DNA from: Microvirga guangxiensis
Lineage (GTDB): Bacteria; Pseudomonadota; Alphaproteobacteria; Rhizobiales; Beijerinckiaceae
NCBI RefSeq assembly: GCF_900102135.1
Contig: NZ_FMVJ01000004.1
Coordinates: 248,001-312,000 of the forward strand
Direction of reading: 5' to 3'
Length of the DNA stretch: 64,000 nucleotides
Shown here: piece by piece, positions 48,938 through 58,058 of the stretch
How the letters are laid out: each line of letters opens with the position of its first letter
Position numbering within the stretch: the first letter of the stretch is position 1
Translations under genes and position numbers: made by a program
Notes under the pieces: model-generated
Told to the model about the DNA's origin: nothing
Seen by the model: the letters and a program-made list of their open reading frames with translations, nothing else
Databases searched by the model: none

Positions 48938-49969
48938 ATGTCCATCAAGCCAGACGTCCCCGCCGCTATCGGCCATACGCCGCTCATCAAGCTCCGCCGT
49001 GCATCCGAACTCACGGGTTGCACGATCCTCGGCAAAGCCGAGTTCATGAATCCCGGACAGTCGGTGAAGGACCGGGCTGCGCTCTTCATCATCCAGGATG
49101 CAGTGAAAAGCGGGGCGCTGAAACCGGGCGGCGTGATCGTGGAAGGAACGGCCGGTAACACCGGCATCGGACTCGCGCTGGTGGCCAATGCATTGGGCTT
49201 TCGCACCGTGATCGTGATTCCAGAGACGCAGAGCCAGGAGAAAAAGGACATGCTTCGGCTCGCGGGTGCAGAACTCATCGAGGTGCCCGCGGTGCCCTAC
49301 GCCAATCCCAACAATTACGTGAAGGTTTCAGGACGTCTTGCCGAGCGTCTCGCTGCATCAGAACCAAATGGCGCGATCTGGGCCAACCAGTTTGACAATG
49401 TCGCGAACCGTCAGGCGCATATCGAAACCACCGGGCCTGAGATCTGGGAACAGACAAATGGCGAGGTCGACGGCTTCATCTGTGCGGTGGGCACAGGCGG
49501 CACGCTGGCCGGTGTCGGCATGGCGCTGAAGCGGCGCAACCCAAAGGTTGGGATCGGTCTTGCCGATCCAATGGGAGCGGCTCTTCACAGCTACTACACC
49601 ACGGGCGAACTGAAATCGACGGGATCATCGATCACGGAGGGCATCGGACAGGGACGCATCACAAAGAATCTGGAGGGCGCTCCCATCGACGTAGCGTTTC
49701 AGATCCCTGACGAGGAGGCGCTGCCTGTCATCTTCGACCTTCTGGAGCATGAAGGCCTGTGCCTCGGCGGTTCGTCCGGCATCAATGTCGCGGGCGCGAT
49801 CCGGCTTGCCCGTCACCTCGGCCCCGGACACACCATCGTCACCGTGCTCTGCGATTACGGAACGCGCTATCAGTCCAAGCTCTTCAATCCGGCTTTCCTG
49901 CGTGAGAAGAATCTGCCGGTGCCCGAATGGATGGATCGCAAAAGCACGATTGACCCGGGCCTTGTGTAA
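48938..49969 (+). CDS. cysK: Cysteine synthase (O-acetylserine sulfhydrylase) family
   Basis: A 343-residue PLP enzyme. The cofactor lysine is Lys44 in MNPGQSVKDRAA; the substrate loop EGTAGNTGIGLALVANA and phosphate-binding VGTGGTLAG follow. It makes cysteine from O-acetylserine and sulfide or thiosulfate. The start is uncertain: the ATG at 48938 gives the usual N-terminus, while an ATG at 48926 directly abuts AGGA and a GTG at 48881 has no ribosome site. The long C-terminus (about 20 residues beyond CysK) fits the CBS-like/CysK2 subgroup. Confidence 0.9.
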   Translation: MSIKPDVPAAIGHTPLIKLRRASELTGCTILGKAEFMNPGQSVKDRAALFIIQDAVKSGALKPGGVIVEGTAGNTGIGLALVANALGFRTVIVIPETQSQEKKDMLRLAGAELIEVPAVPYANPNNYVKVSGRLAERLAASEPNGAIWANQFDNVANRQAHIETTGPEIWEQTNGEVDGFICAVGTGGTLAGVGMALKRRNPKVGIGLADPMGAALHSYYTTGELKSTGSSITEGIGQGRITKNLEGAPIDVAFQIPDEEALPVIFDLLEHEGLCLGGSSGINVAGAIRLARHLGPGHTIVTVLCDYGTRYQSKLFNPAFLREKNLPVPEWMDRKSTIDPGLV

Positions 49970-50037
49970 GAGACATCAAAACAAATGCCGCGTCTGAACG
50001 GGATTCAGGCGCGGCACTCGACATTTCTCGACGTTCT

Positions 50038-50475
50038 TCAGGCAGCGGAAGATGTGCTGCTCTCCGTCGTCTCGCTCTCATCGGGCCGTTGCTGATGCGC
50101 GCGCGAGAGATTGACGGGAGGGCGCGTGGGCTGCTGCGCACCCGTCTTGACGGCTGCGTTGAAGTTCTGAAGATCGGCCTGAATGCTGTCGAGAAGATCG
50201 ATCATCCACATCTCGCTCGCATCGATCTTGTCGCGCAGGGCAGACTTCGCGATGTCGACCTTCGCCGAAATCTCCATCGGGTTGCGAGATTGAAGCGTGC
50301 TGAAGTCCTGTTCCAGAGTGGCGAGCTCAACCAGAAGCTCATCACGGAGAGCCCGCTGATCCTCGGCGGTGATCAGGGGCGAGTTCAGCATCCCGCGCAA
50401 AGCGGCCCAGCGCAGGCCGAGAGCGCTCACCGATTGCGTGCTGGTGAGTTCAGCAAGTTTCTGAGTTTCTGCCAC
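50038..50475 (-). CDS. Small acidic helical protein of unknown function
   Basis: A 145-residue hydrophilic protein, mostly helical by composition, ending in a Ser/Thr/Glu-rich tail. The start is taken as GTG 50475 because AAGGAAG lies six bases upstream; the frame opens earlier, but that part reads as non-coding. No domain recognised. It sits between cysteine synthase (convergent) and a TauE/SafE gene on the same strand. Confidence 0.65.
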   Translation of the reverse strand: MAETQKLAELTSTQSVSALGLRWAALRGMLNSPLITAEDQRALRDELLVELATLEQDFSTLQSRNPMEISAKVDIAKSALRDKIDASEMWMIDLLDSIQADLQNFNAAVKTGAQQPTRPPVNLSRAHQQRPDESETTESSTSSAA

Positions 50476-50602
50476 AGAGTCTTCCTTTGAAAGAGCTTCG
50501 AATTGAACCGTGACAGAAAGCGCGATTGTTGTGGCGTGAATCGGGCAGCCGCACAAGAAAAGCGCGACTGCGCATGAAAAGATCGCGTGCCGTTAAGGCC
50601 CG

Positions 50603-51370
50603 TTAACGAATGAAGAAATACAGTGTCAGAGTAGCACCGACAGCAATCACCAGCCAACGGATCACGCTTGCAGGCAACCGACGGCCGAAGACGACACCGA
50701 GATAACCGCCGATCACCGACGCAGCGCCGACGATGATCGTCTCAGGCCAGCTTACAAGCCCTGCTGCAATAAACAGCACGACGGCGACGAGCTGAATCAA
50801 CGTGGAGCAGAGGTGCTTTGCCGAGTTGATGAGGTGAAAGTCGTCGCCTTCGGTGATCGCGAGTGCTGCAAGCATCACGATGCCCATGCCGGCCCCGAAG
50901 AATCCGCCATACACCGCAACGCCTGTCTGAAAGGCGAGACCCGCCGCCCAGGCGCGGGTGGACGGATGTTTGCCCTCGCTCTTTCCGATGCGGCGGGCCA
51001 GCGCCACAATGCGGGGGCTTGCGGCAAAGAGCACGGTCGCGAAGAGCAGCAGCCACGGCACGAGGAGGCGGAAGGCCTCGTTGTTCGTCACAGTGAGAAT
51101 ATAGGCGCCGCCCAGGCCGCCGATCAGGCTCACCACGCCGAGAGCCGCGAACCGACGGGCGTTGGCAACGAGTTCGCGCCTGTAAGCCCACGCACTCGAC
51201 AGGTTGGCGGGCGTCACAGCAACCGCGCTCGTGGCATTGGCCACGACCGGGGGCAGACCGGCCGCGACAAGAGCCGAGAAAGTGAAGAAGGTGCCGCCAC
51301 CCGCGATGGCGTTGACGAGACCTGCCGCAAGACCCGAAGCCGCAAGAAGCGCTACAGTGGTAAGTTCCAT
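50603..51370 (-). CDS. Sulfite exporter TauE/SafE family (TSUP) protein
   Basis: A 255-residue protein with about eight hydrophobic helices. GLVNAIAGGGTFFTFSALVAAGLPP and VANATSAVAVTPANLSSAW are the typical TSUP repeat motif, and the second repeat contains VYGGFFGAGMGIVMLAAL. TSUP proteins export sulfite or organosulfonates or import related anions. Placement beside cysteine synthase and a YeeE/YedE transporter supports a sulfur substrate. Confidence 0.9.
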   Translation of the reverse strand: MELTTVALLAASGLAAGLVNAIAGGGTFFTFSALVAAGLPPVVANATSAVAVTPANLSSAWAYRRELVANARRFAALGVVSLIGGLGGAYILTVTNNEAFRLLVPWLLLFATVLFAASPRIVALARRIGKSEGKHPSTRAWAAGLAFQTGVAVYGGFFGAGMGIVMLAALAITEGDDFHLINSAKHLCSTLIQLVAVVLFIAAGLVSWPETIIVGAASVIGGYLGVVFGRRLPASVIRWLVIAVGATLTLYFFIR

Positions 51371-51574
51371 GATCCGATCTGTTCGACGAGGAAGAAAGGC
51401 AAGAAGGGTTGGGGAGGGGATAGCATCGGAGGCCCGGGAAGCCCATAGGGCGAACGTATAGAGGGCTCTGGGAGGGAAGAAGGGAAAATTTGCCTCTAAA
51501 AACCCGTGGTTTTCTGTGGATCGTGCCTTGGGCGTCCATTGCCCTTGAGGCCGCGAAGACGGATGTTAGAACAC

Positions 51575-51832
51575 ATGTCGAACATCATCCCTCTCGCCCC
51601 GCGCCTGAAACAGGCCAAGACCACCCTGTCGGAGGTGGAAGAGCGGGCGGCTTTGGCCGCGGATCTCATCGATCTGATCGAGCGGGTGAGGGAGATGACC
51701 GAGCATGTGGCCGCGCTGCCTGGCCCCTCCATGCAGATCCAGCAGACGGCCCAGCATCTTCTTGACGCCGGAACCTCTCTCGAGCGCGCCGTCGAAACCT
51801 TGACCGAGAATGGTGAGTGGGTGCCCTTCTAG
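51575..51832 (+). CDS. Small conserved-type helical protein, function unknown
   Basis: An 85-residue hydrophilic protein starting SNIIPLAPRLKQAK, with an amphipathic helix through AALAADLIDLIERVREM and a second near the C-terminus. No motif recognised. An ATG at 51563 in the same frame is an alternative start. Isolated between divergent and convergent neighbours. Confidence 0.55.
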   Translation: MSNIIPLAPRLKQAKTTLSEVEERAALAADLIDLIERVREMTEHVAALPGPSMQIQQTAQHLLDAGTSLERAVETLTENGEWVPF

Positions 51833-51871
51833 AGGCCTCCCCAACCCTACCTCAGTAATTTTCTCGAAATC

Positions 51872-53389
51872 TTATTTCAATGCCTCCATTCGCTCGGAGG
51901 CCTGGGTCATGCCCAGTGACTGGGCTTGTCCGTAATATTCCCGCGCCTTGGCGGCGTCGCCGCGGATGCCGCGCACGCCGAGTTTCGTCAGAACATGGGG
52001 ATCGAACGTCTCGGCGAGCAGAAAGGCGGCCCGTGCATTACCGTCCTTCAAGGAGCGCTCTAGGAGAAGGCGCGCTCCACTCACATCGCCGCTTCGGAAG
52101 AGTTCGTCCGCGCGGACCGTGAGTCGATCGTCCGTTCTGGTTTCCTGCGCAGGCGTGTCGGCTTTGAGTTCAGGCATAGGCACAGGTTTCATGGCTGCGG
52201 GCGGATCAACGGGCGCAATGCGGGCTGCCGAGAGAGGACGAGCCGTTTCTGACAATTGCACGATCAAAACCTGAGCCGGCTCTTTCTCAGGTGGGACGGG
52301 AGCAACGGTTTCCGCTGCCGGCTCGACCTTTATGGAACCGACGCTTGCGTCTGTTGACGAGAGAGCCGGGAATCCCTCGGCCTTGACCGGTGTAGGCGCG
52401 GGCATTGCAGGCAATGCATTCCGCTCTTGAGTTTGTTGGAGTGAATGCAGCGACTGTTTGGCGTCGGCGAGCTTCTGCGCGAAGTCGTCACCTCTCGTTT
52501 GAGCCTGGGCCAGCGCATCTTCCAACTCGGCGATGTAAGCAGCGGATTGTGTCTCCTGAGCCTTGAGGGCTTTCAGGCTACGCACATCCTCCCGCGCACG
52601 GGTGAGTTCACGCTCGATGCCGGCGCTGCGTTCCCGCTCATTCTGCAGCAATGTCTCCAACTGAGCGATGTCCCGCGCTGTTTTCGCGCTGTTCATCTCT
52701 CCTGTGTCCTTGAGCGCGCGGTAATCGGCCTCCAGGCTGGCGAAATTCTGCGCAATCGCCTCACGCTGTTGTTTCTCCTGCTGCAGGACACGCTGCAGCT
52801 CCGATATTTTGAGTATGGAATTGGATGATTCCGCTTTCAGACGTTCGGTGAGAACCTTGTGCTGTCCTGTAAGATCGGCCAGCTCGCGCGAGATCGTGGT
52901 GTTGTGGGATTGTTCTCGGTCGAGAGCCTCCTGCATTGCGGCCAGGTTGGCCGCAATGGGTTGAACAGGCATGTCGCAGGCTGAAGCCGACGCGCGGGGC
53001 TGCTCGGACACTCGAAGGCCAAGGCTTTTCAGAGTAGGACGCAGCTCCGGATCGCGAATGCGGTCGATAAGGGCAATGGCGAGCGTTCCTGCCTCAATCG
53101 CTGAGTTGAGGTTGCTTTCCGCCTGTTTCAGATCACCCTGTTCCAAAGCAGAGAGAAGGTCGGCCGCAAGACGCTCCCGATCCGGGGACGTGATAAGGAA
53201 AGGAAGCATGTCCGACAGATCGCTGCCGCCTCCTTTCGTGATCGGCGCGGCATCTATTGCCGATGCATCAGGAAGGTCTGTAGGGGGGCTCTGGGCGAGG
53301 GCAGGGCCCATGAGAGAAAGACTGATCAGGGCGATCGCTAGGAATTCTGTGGTGGGATGCGAAAGTTTGAGATGATCCCGCTTGTTCAT
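51872..53389 (-). CDS. Secreted coiled-coil protein with C-terminal Sel1-like repeats
   Basis: A 505-residue protein with a signal peptide (LAIALISLSLMGPALAQ). Residues ~150-320 form a long coiled coil rich in Gln/Glu/Leu, then a Pro/Ala-rich linker, then two Sel1/TPR-like helical repeats ending GDAAKAREYYGQAQSLG. This layout suggests a periplasmic scaffold. It lies 73 bp downstream of the TAXI-family gene on the same strand and may be co-transcribed. No enzyme motif. Confidence 0.75.
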   Translation of the reverse strand: MNKRDHLKLSHPTTEFLAIALISLSLMGPALAQSPPTDLPDASAIDAAPITKGGGSDLSDMLPFLITSPDRERLAADLLSALEQGDLKQAESNLNSAIEAGTLAIALIDRIRDPELRPTLKSLGLRVSEQPRASASACDMPVQPIAANLAAMQEALDREQSHNTTISRELADLTGQHKVLTERLKAESSNSILKISELQRVLQQEKQQREAIAQNFASLEADYRALKDTGEMNSAKTARDIAQLETLLQNERERSAGIERELTRAREDVRSLKALKAQETQSAAYIAELEDALAQAQTRGDDFAQKLADAKQSLHSLQQTQERNALPAMPAPTPVKAEGFPALSSTDASVGSIKVEPAAETVAPVPPEKEPAQVLIVQLSETARPLSAARIAPVDPPAAMKPVPMPELKADTPAQETRTDDRLTVRADELFRSGDVSGARLLLERSLKDGNARAAFLLAETFDPHVLTKLGVRGIRGDAAKAREYYGQAQSLGMTQASERMEALK

Positions 53390-53462
53390 GTCGGACCTCC
53401 TCGGATGGAGGCCGAAGACTCGATGTCGAGCCTTCGGCTTCGGTCCTGTTGTTGTGGTTCTT

Positions 53463-54632
53463 CTAGTCCTGCCGGGCGGCTCTGCGCGGGGCTCGCTGGC
53501 GATCGTTCTGCCAGGCGAGGAAATCCCGGAAGAGAGCCTCGCGCTGTTCAGGAGACACCACGATGCCTCTGCTTTGCATGAAGTTCTCGAAGCTCTGCAC
53601 CTCGGCCGAGGGCTTGCTGGCCGCTGCCGCGCGATCCAGCCAATCCTGCGCAGCTCTGATGCGCTCCCAGCCGGGAATGTCGGCTGCGAGGTTGACCTCT
53701 TTCCATTTCGGGTGACGGCCAGGCTGCAGGAATTCGTCGAAGCGCGAGAAGAATGCGTCGACGAAGCGCTTCACGCGGTTGTACCGGTCGGAGTTCTCGG
53801 GCCAGTTATATACCGCGAGCAGGCTGCCGACGGCCAGGGTCTCTACGGGTTTGTCGGCTGCAACGAGCTGAGGATAATCCTTGTTCTCGAAGCGTGCCGG
53901 GAAATAGGACTCGGCGATCTCGCCCTCGAACGGAATCGAGAGCAAATGGAAGTTTCCATCGGTCTGGAACTCCGCGATGGCTCTGACGGGACGCCCGGCG
54001 ACATAAAGAGCGGCTTGGATCTCGCCTGACTTGAGTTTCGCGTAGGACGAAGCCTGATCGAAGGTCGTCAGTTCGGGTTTGATCCCGAGCTTGTCGAAGA
54101 TGAGGCGCGCAGTCAGGTTCGTTCCACTGCCGACCTTGTCGATATTGACCTTCTTGCCCTCGAGCTGCCGGATATCCGTAATCTCGCGGTTCGCGATGAT
54201 GTGGACCTCTTCGTTGTAGAGGCGTGCGATGAAGCGCAGACGCCGGACCGCATCATCCTGGAGGTTTTCCGCCTGCAACTGCTCGCGGGCGTCCATCTGC
54301 ACGATGCCGATGTCCACGCCGCGGAGGAACATGATGTCCTTGAGGTTCTGAAGCGAGCCCCGTCCGATCATCGGCAGGATGCGCAGGTCGTCGTTGTCGA
54401 GCACGTTGGCGAGATCGGCGGCGATGCGGATATAGGTTCCGTCGGCCCCACCCGAGACCACCCCGAGAGTGCCTTTGTTGGCGCGTGATGCGCTGACGCC
54501 TGGGCTAGGCAGGGTCTGAGCCGAGGCGCAGACGATGCCGGAAAGAAGGCCCGCTGCAACGACGGCCGCGCGCATAGCCTGTCGAAATGGGGAAAAACCT
54601 GCTGAGGAAAAAACGTGAACTCGACCCGCCAT
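53463..54632 (-). CDS. TAXI-family TRAP transporter solute-binding protein (orphan)
   Basis: A 389-residue periplasmic binding protein. The signal segment MRAAVVAAGLLSGIVCASAQ is followed by GTLGVVSGGADGTYIRIAADLA, the TAXI signature, and KVNIDKVGSGTNLTARLIFD. The C-terminal ~60 residues are an extension rich in Arg. ATG 54632 with GGGAGGA upstream is preferred over a start 38 codons earlier. No TRAP permease (fused 4TM-12TM) is in the window, so it may serve a distant permease or act as a sensor. Confidence 0.88.
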   Translation of the reverse strand: MAGRVHVFSSAGFSPFRQAMRAAVVAAGLLSGIVCASAQTLPSPGVSASRANKGTLGVVSGGADGTYIRIAADLANVLDNDDLRILPMIGRGSLQNLKDIMFLRGVDIGIVQMDAREQLQAENLQDDAVRRLRFIARLYNEEVHIIANREITDIRQLEGKKVNIDKVGSGTNLTARLIFDKLGIKPELTTFDQASSYAKLKSGEIQAALYVAGRPVRAIAEFQTDGNFHLLSIPFEGEIAESYFPARFENKDYPQLVAADKPVETLAVGSLLAVYNWPENSDRYNRVKRFVDAFFSRFDEFLQPGRHPKWKEVNLAADIPGWERIRAAQDWLDRAAAASKPSAEVQSFENFMQSRGIVVSPEQREALFRDFLAWQNDRQRAPRRAARQD

Positions 54633-55018
54633 ACTGCGTCCTCCCTGGACTGACCTTTTGGCCGCTTGTCGTTTCAATCGTTTGCCTTGCGAATGCGATA
54701 TATGAAAATATTCATTATGAATTCGATGAGCGAAACGAAAGAACACTCATGCTATGCCCATCAGGAGTCGGGTCAATCTGGTTTTGAATTCGGATTAATA
54801 CTCAAGAAGTGCTAGGGTATAATCCTAAAGTAATATATTTTATCTTTATTTTCCTTCTGCGGGTCGAATTTCTCATGGCGGTTGGGGTGATGTCCTCTTG
54901 GGAAACCAGCATCTCCCAGGCAAATCCTGAAAAATTGTTAGGGAATTTGGGTGCTCCTTAACCGTCCATTAACCATAAGCGTTCGAAATCGGGGGGTATT
55001 AAAGGAATTTGAACTCCC
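54633..55018. other. AT-rich intergenic region upstream of minC (386 bp)
   Basis: Divergent promoter region for the TAXI gene and minCDE. It is strikingly AT-rich between 54700 and 54870, with a TATAAT at 54818-54823 that could be a -10 element. It holds a CtrA-type box (54958-54973). No gene seen. Confidence 0.6.
54958..54973 (+). promoter_or_regulatory. Candidate CtrA-binding box upstream of minCDE
   Basis: TTAACCGTCCATTAAC matches TTAA-N7-TTAAC exactly, ending 45 bp before the minC start. In Sinorhizobium meliloti minCDE is reported to be under CtrA control, so this site is plausible. Not tested here. Confidence 0.65.
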
Positions 55019-55747
55019 GTGACCATCGCCGTTCGCCCCCGTCCCGCTCTTCGCTTCCGTGGCAGGTCCTTCATGGCCCTGGTCCTCGCGCCTGAAGTGC
55101 CCCTGAGGGACTGGCTCGAGGATCTCGACGCCGTATCGGAGCGTTCGCCCGGATTTTTCACCGGCCGGCCGATCATTGCCGATGTCTCCAACCTCAAGCC
55201 ATCCAAATCCGAGCTGAAGTTTCTTCTGGCCGCCTTCAAGATGCGCAATATCCGCATCATCGGCCTCGAAGGCGCGGCTCCTGAGAATGTCGAGCCCGAC
55301 ATGCCGCCGCAGATTACGGGCGGCAAGCCTGCGGGCGAGATCGACGTGCCGGATGCAGCCGACGCCGCCAACGCGGCGGTCGCCGCCGTCTCCGCGTTCA
55401 GTCAGGATCCTTCCGCCGACAAGACGCTGATGATCGAGGGCTCCGTGCGCTCTGGTCAGTCGATCCTGCATCCCGAAGGCGACGTGACGGTTCTCGGCTC
55501 CGTCGCTTCCGGCGCGGAGATCGTGGCTGGCGGATCCATCCATGTTTACGGCGCGCTGCGCGGCCGCGCGATCGCCGGCTGCACGGGTAACGGCCGCGCG
55601 CGCATCTTCTGCAGAAAGTTCGAGGCGGAGTTGATCGCTATCGACGGTCTCTACAAGACCGCCGACGATCTCGGTTCAAAGTTCCACGGTCAACCCATCC
55701 AGGTGAATCTGGATGGCGATTCGATCATCCTGAAAACCCTGGATTGA
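55019..55747 (+). CDS. minC: Septum site-determining protein MinC
   Basis: A 242-residue FtsZ polymerisation inhibitor. The N-terminal domain (RFRGRSFMALVLAPEVPLRDWL) binds FtsZ. The C-terminal beta-helix (GQSILHPEGDVTVLGSVASGAEIVAGGSIH) binds MinD. The start is GTG at 55019 behind AAAGGAA. First gene of minCDE, 19 bp before minD. Confidence 0.96.
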   Translation: MTIAVRPRPALRFRGRSFMALVLAPEVPLRDWLEDLDAVSERSPGFFTGRPIIADVSNLKPSKSELKFLLAAFKMRNIRIIGLEGAAPENVEPDMPPQITGGKPAGEIDVPDAADAANAAVAAVSAFSQDPSADKTLMIEGSVRSGQSILHPEGDVTVLGSVASGAEIVAGGSIHVYGALRGRAIAGCTGNGRARIFCRKFEAELIAIDGLYKTADDLGSKFHGQPIQVNLDGDSIILKTLD

Positions 55748-55766
55748 TAGAGAAAGAGAGACACCA

Positions 55767-56582
55767 ATGGCCAAAGTCTTGGTCGTAACATCCGGCAAAG
55801 GTGGCGTTGGCAAGACAACGTCTTCGGCAGCTCTGGGCGCAGCGCTGGCGCATGGCGGCGACAAGGTCGTCGTCATCGACTTCGATGTCGGCCTGCGCAA
55901 TCTCGATCTCGTCATGGGCGCTGAGCGCCGCGTGGTGTTTGATCTCATCAACGTGGTTCAAGGCGACGCCAAGCTCTCCCAGGCTCTTATCCGCGACAAG
56001 CGCCTCGAGAACCTCTCGCTGCTTCCCGCCTCGCAGACCCGCGACAAGGACGCATTGACGGAAGAGGGCGTAGCCCGCGTTCTCAATGAGCTTCGCGAGA
56101 AGTTCGACTGGATCGTCTGCGACAGCCCGGCTGGTATCGAGCGCGGCGCGACCATGGCCATGCGCCATGCGGATGTGGCCGTCGTCGTCACCAATCCGGA
56201 AGTGTCCTCGGTTCGTGACTCCGACCGCATCATCGGCCTCCTCGATTCCAAGACCGAGAAAGCCGAAAACGGAGACCGCATCGAGAAGCACCTGCTGCTC
56301 ACCCGCTACGATCCCGTCCGCGCCGAGCGCGGCGAGATGCTGAAGGTCGAGGACGTGCTGGAGATCCTATCCATCCCGCTCATCGGCATCATCCCCGAGA
56401 GCGAAGAGGTGCTGAAGGCTTCGAACATGGGTTCTCCGGTGACCCTCAACAATCCGTCGAGCGCACCGGGCCGCGCCTATTTCGATGCCGCACGTCGCCT
56501 CAAGGGCGAGACACTCGAAATGACGATTCCGAGCGACAAGAAGGGTCTGTTCGGCAAGTTGTTCGGACGGAGGGCCGCATGA
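55767..56582 (+). CDS. minD: Septum site-determining ATPase MinD
   Basis: A 271-residue membrane-associated ATPase. The deviant Walker [11 protein letters not shown] is at residues 9-18 with signature Lys11, and [13 protein letters not shown] and [10 protein letters not shown] follow. The C-terminal amphipathic membrane-targeting helix ([12 protein letters not shown]) is intact. It recruits MinC to the membrane and oscillates with MinE. Its stop overlaps the minE start. Confidence 0.98.
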   Translation: MAKVLVVTSGKGGVGKTTSSAALGAALAHGGDKVVVIDFDVGLRNLDLVMGAERRVVFDLINVVQGDAKLSQALIRDKRLENLSLLPASQTRDKDALTEEGVARVLNELREKFDWIVCDSPAGIERGATMAMRHADVAVVVTNPEVSSVRDSDRIIGLLDSKTEKAENGDRIEKHLLLTRYDPVRAERGEMLKVEDVLEILSIPLIGIIPESEEVLKASNMGSPVTLNNPSSAPGRAYFDAARRLKGETLEMTIPSDKKGLFGKLFGRRAA

Positions 56583-56839
56583 GCCTGCTAAGTTTCTTCA
56601 ACCGCCGCAGCTCGGCGCCTGTAGCGCGCGAGCGTCTGCAGATCCTGCTCGCCCATGAACGCGGCATCGTAGGCGGACAGCCCGATCTGGTAGCGAAACT
56701 GCGTGAGGAAATCCTCGCCGTCGTCCGCCGCCATGTGATGGTCGAGCATGACAACGTTCAGGTGAAGATGAACCGCGATGCGGACATCTCCACCCTCGAG
56801 ATCGAAGTCGAGATCCCGGCTCCCGTCGGCGCTCGCTGA
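56579..56839 (+). CDS. minE: Cell division topological specificity factor MinE
   Basis: An 86-residue protein. The N-terminal membrane and MinD-binding region ([26 protein letters not shown]) and C-terminal dimerisation domain ([19 protein letters not shown]) match MinE. It triggers MinD ATP hydrolysis and sets Min oscillation. It overlaps minD by 4 bp. Confidence 0.96.
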   Translation: MSLLSFFNRRSSAPVARERLQILLAHERGIVGGQPDLVAKLREEILAVVRRHVMVEHDNVQVKMNRDADISTLEIEVEIPAPVGAR

Positions 56840-56894
56840 TCGGCTCCGCAAGAAAGCATTCGGACGGCCCCTGTGTTGCAGGGGCCGTTCTCGT

Positions 56895-58058
56895 TTAGGG
56901 CTGCTTGTTCCACACGCCGAGCTTTGCCTCGCGTGCGTGGTTCGCCGCAGCCTTCAATTCCGGCGTCGCCTCCGCAGTGGGCTGTCCGCCGCCGTTGAAC
57001 AGAATGACGCGCGACAGATCCTGCTCCCCCACGCGGCAGCGATAGGTCTCTGTGCCTCCTGTGGGCTCACAGCTAACCTCGCGACCTTGCAGGTAAGCCG
57101 TCAGGTCCTCCGGTTTGCCCGCACCTGGCGCCCATTCCACACCGAAAAGACGAACCACCTCGCCGTTCAGGGATAGTGTGGCAGTGTCGATCACGTCTGG
57201 CACGCCGCGCAAGGTTTGCCCACGTGTCGTGCGGACCGCGGGCGCTTGCGCATTCGCAACATCTCCGGAGGCAAGAGCTCCGGTTTCCGAGGGGCCATCG
57301 ATGCTGGCTTGCGTGGTATCGTCGGAGCCAAGAAACAAGAACGCGCCTGCACCCAGCAACAGCAGGAACGCGGCCACGATACCCAAAGCAAAGCCGGGGC
57401 GGCGCGACACAGGCTTTTCCTGAATATTGTCGAAGAACGCCTGTGCGCGCTCCTTGGAATCCGCGATGGTGTTCCGGACACCTGCCATTGCATCCGTGTG
57501 CTTTAGGGCCTGCGGCATCCTCAGCGTGCCGGATATGCCTTGGGTCCAGCTGTGAAACCGAACCTTTCCCTTCCGCCAATGAGCGAGCGCATGAGTGCCG
57601 AGTGAGGGCTCGCTCTTGCGGTCCGATTCCGGATTGCTGGAATCCAGGCTCAGCCAATCCCGTTTCGGCCCCTGCTTTGCCTGGGCGGGAGCCGGACTCG
57701 TTTCCGCGACAGCCGGTCGCGGTGTGGGATGAGGCTTGAAAAGAAACGGGTGAATGCTGCGCAATTCGACAAGCAGATCCTGCAAGGTGAACGGAACGGC
57801 TTGTCCATTCTCCTCCTTCATCCGCGGCTGGCCATTGGCATCGATGACGGTGAGTTTCAGCTCGCCATCGACGCGGGATGGGCGCAGGGACGACTCGATG
57901 ATGAGTTCCAAAGCCCGTCGCGCGTCATCTGTCGGATTAAGCTTCTCGATCTCGGCATGAATGAGCGCGCGCATCTGCTCCCTCAGCTGGACAGCATGGC
58001 CGATGGGAGTGTTGCCGAGGTCTCCGGATGCCTCATGACGAGAGATCACATCACTCAT
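56895..58058 (-). CDS. Membrane-anchored protein with degenerate staphylococcal-nuclease-like domain
   Basis: A 387-residue protein: a cytoplasmic N-terminal part (1-220), one transmembrane helix (223-244) and an outer C-terminal domain (283-385). The outer domain resembles the SNase OB-fold (VIDTATLSLNGEVVRLFGVEWA, then YLQGREVSC, YRCRVGEQDL, AREAKLGVW). The catalytic Asp/Arg/Glu set of active SNases is not clearly kept, so it is probably a binding domain. ATG 58058 with GGAGGGA upstream; it overlaps the upstream gene by 8 bp. Confidence 0.72.
   Translation of the reverse strand: MSDVISRHEASGDLGNTPIGHAVQLREQMRALIHAEIEKLNPTDDARRALELIIESSLRPSRVDGELKLTVIDANGQPRMKEENGQAVPFTLQDLLVELRSIHPFLFKPHPTPRPAVAETSPAPAQAKQGPKRDWLSLDSSNPESDRKSEPSLGTHALAHWRKGKVRFHSWTQGISGTLRMPQALKHTDAMAGVRNTIADSKERAQAFFDNIQEKPVSRRPGFALGIVAAFLLLLGAGAFLFLGSDDTTQASIDGPSETGALASGDVANAQAPAVRTTRGQTLRGVPDVIDTATLSLNGEVVRLFGVEWAPGAGKPEDLTAYLQGREVSCEPTGGTETYRCRVGEQDLSRVILFNGGGQPTAEATPELKAAANHAREAKLGVWNKQP

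Noticed and set aside
50591..50608. Possible third CtrA box near the TauE/SafE gene end
   Set aside because: The two TTAA halves are spaced by 6, not 7, bases and it lies at the 3' end of the gene.
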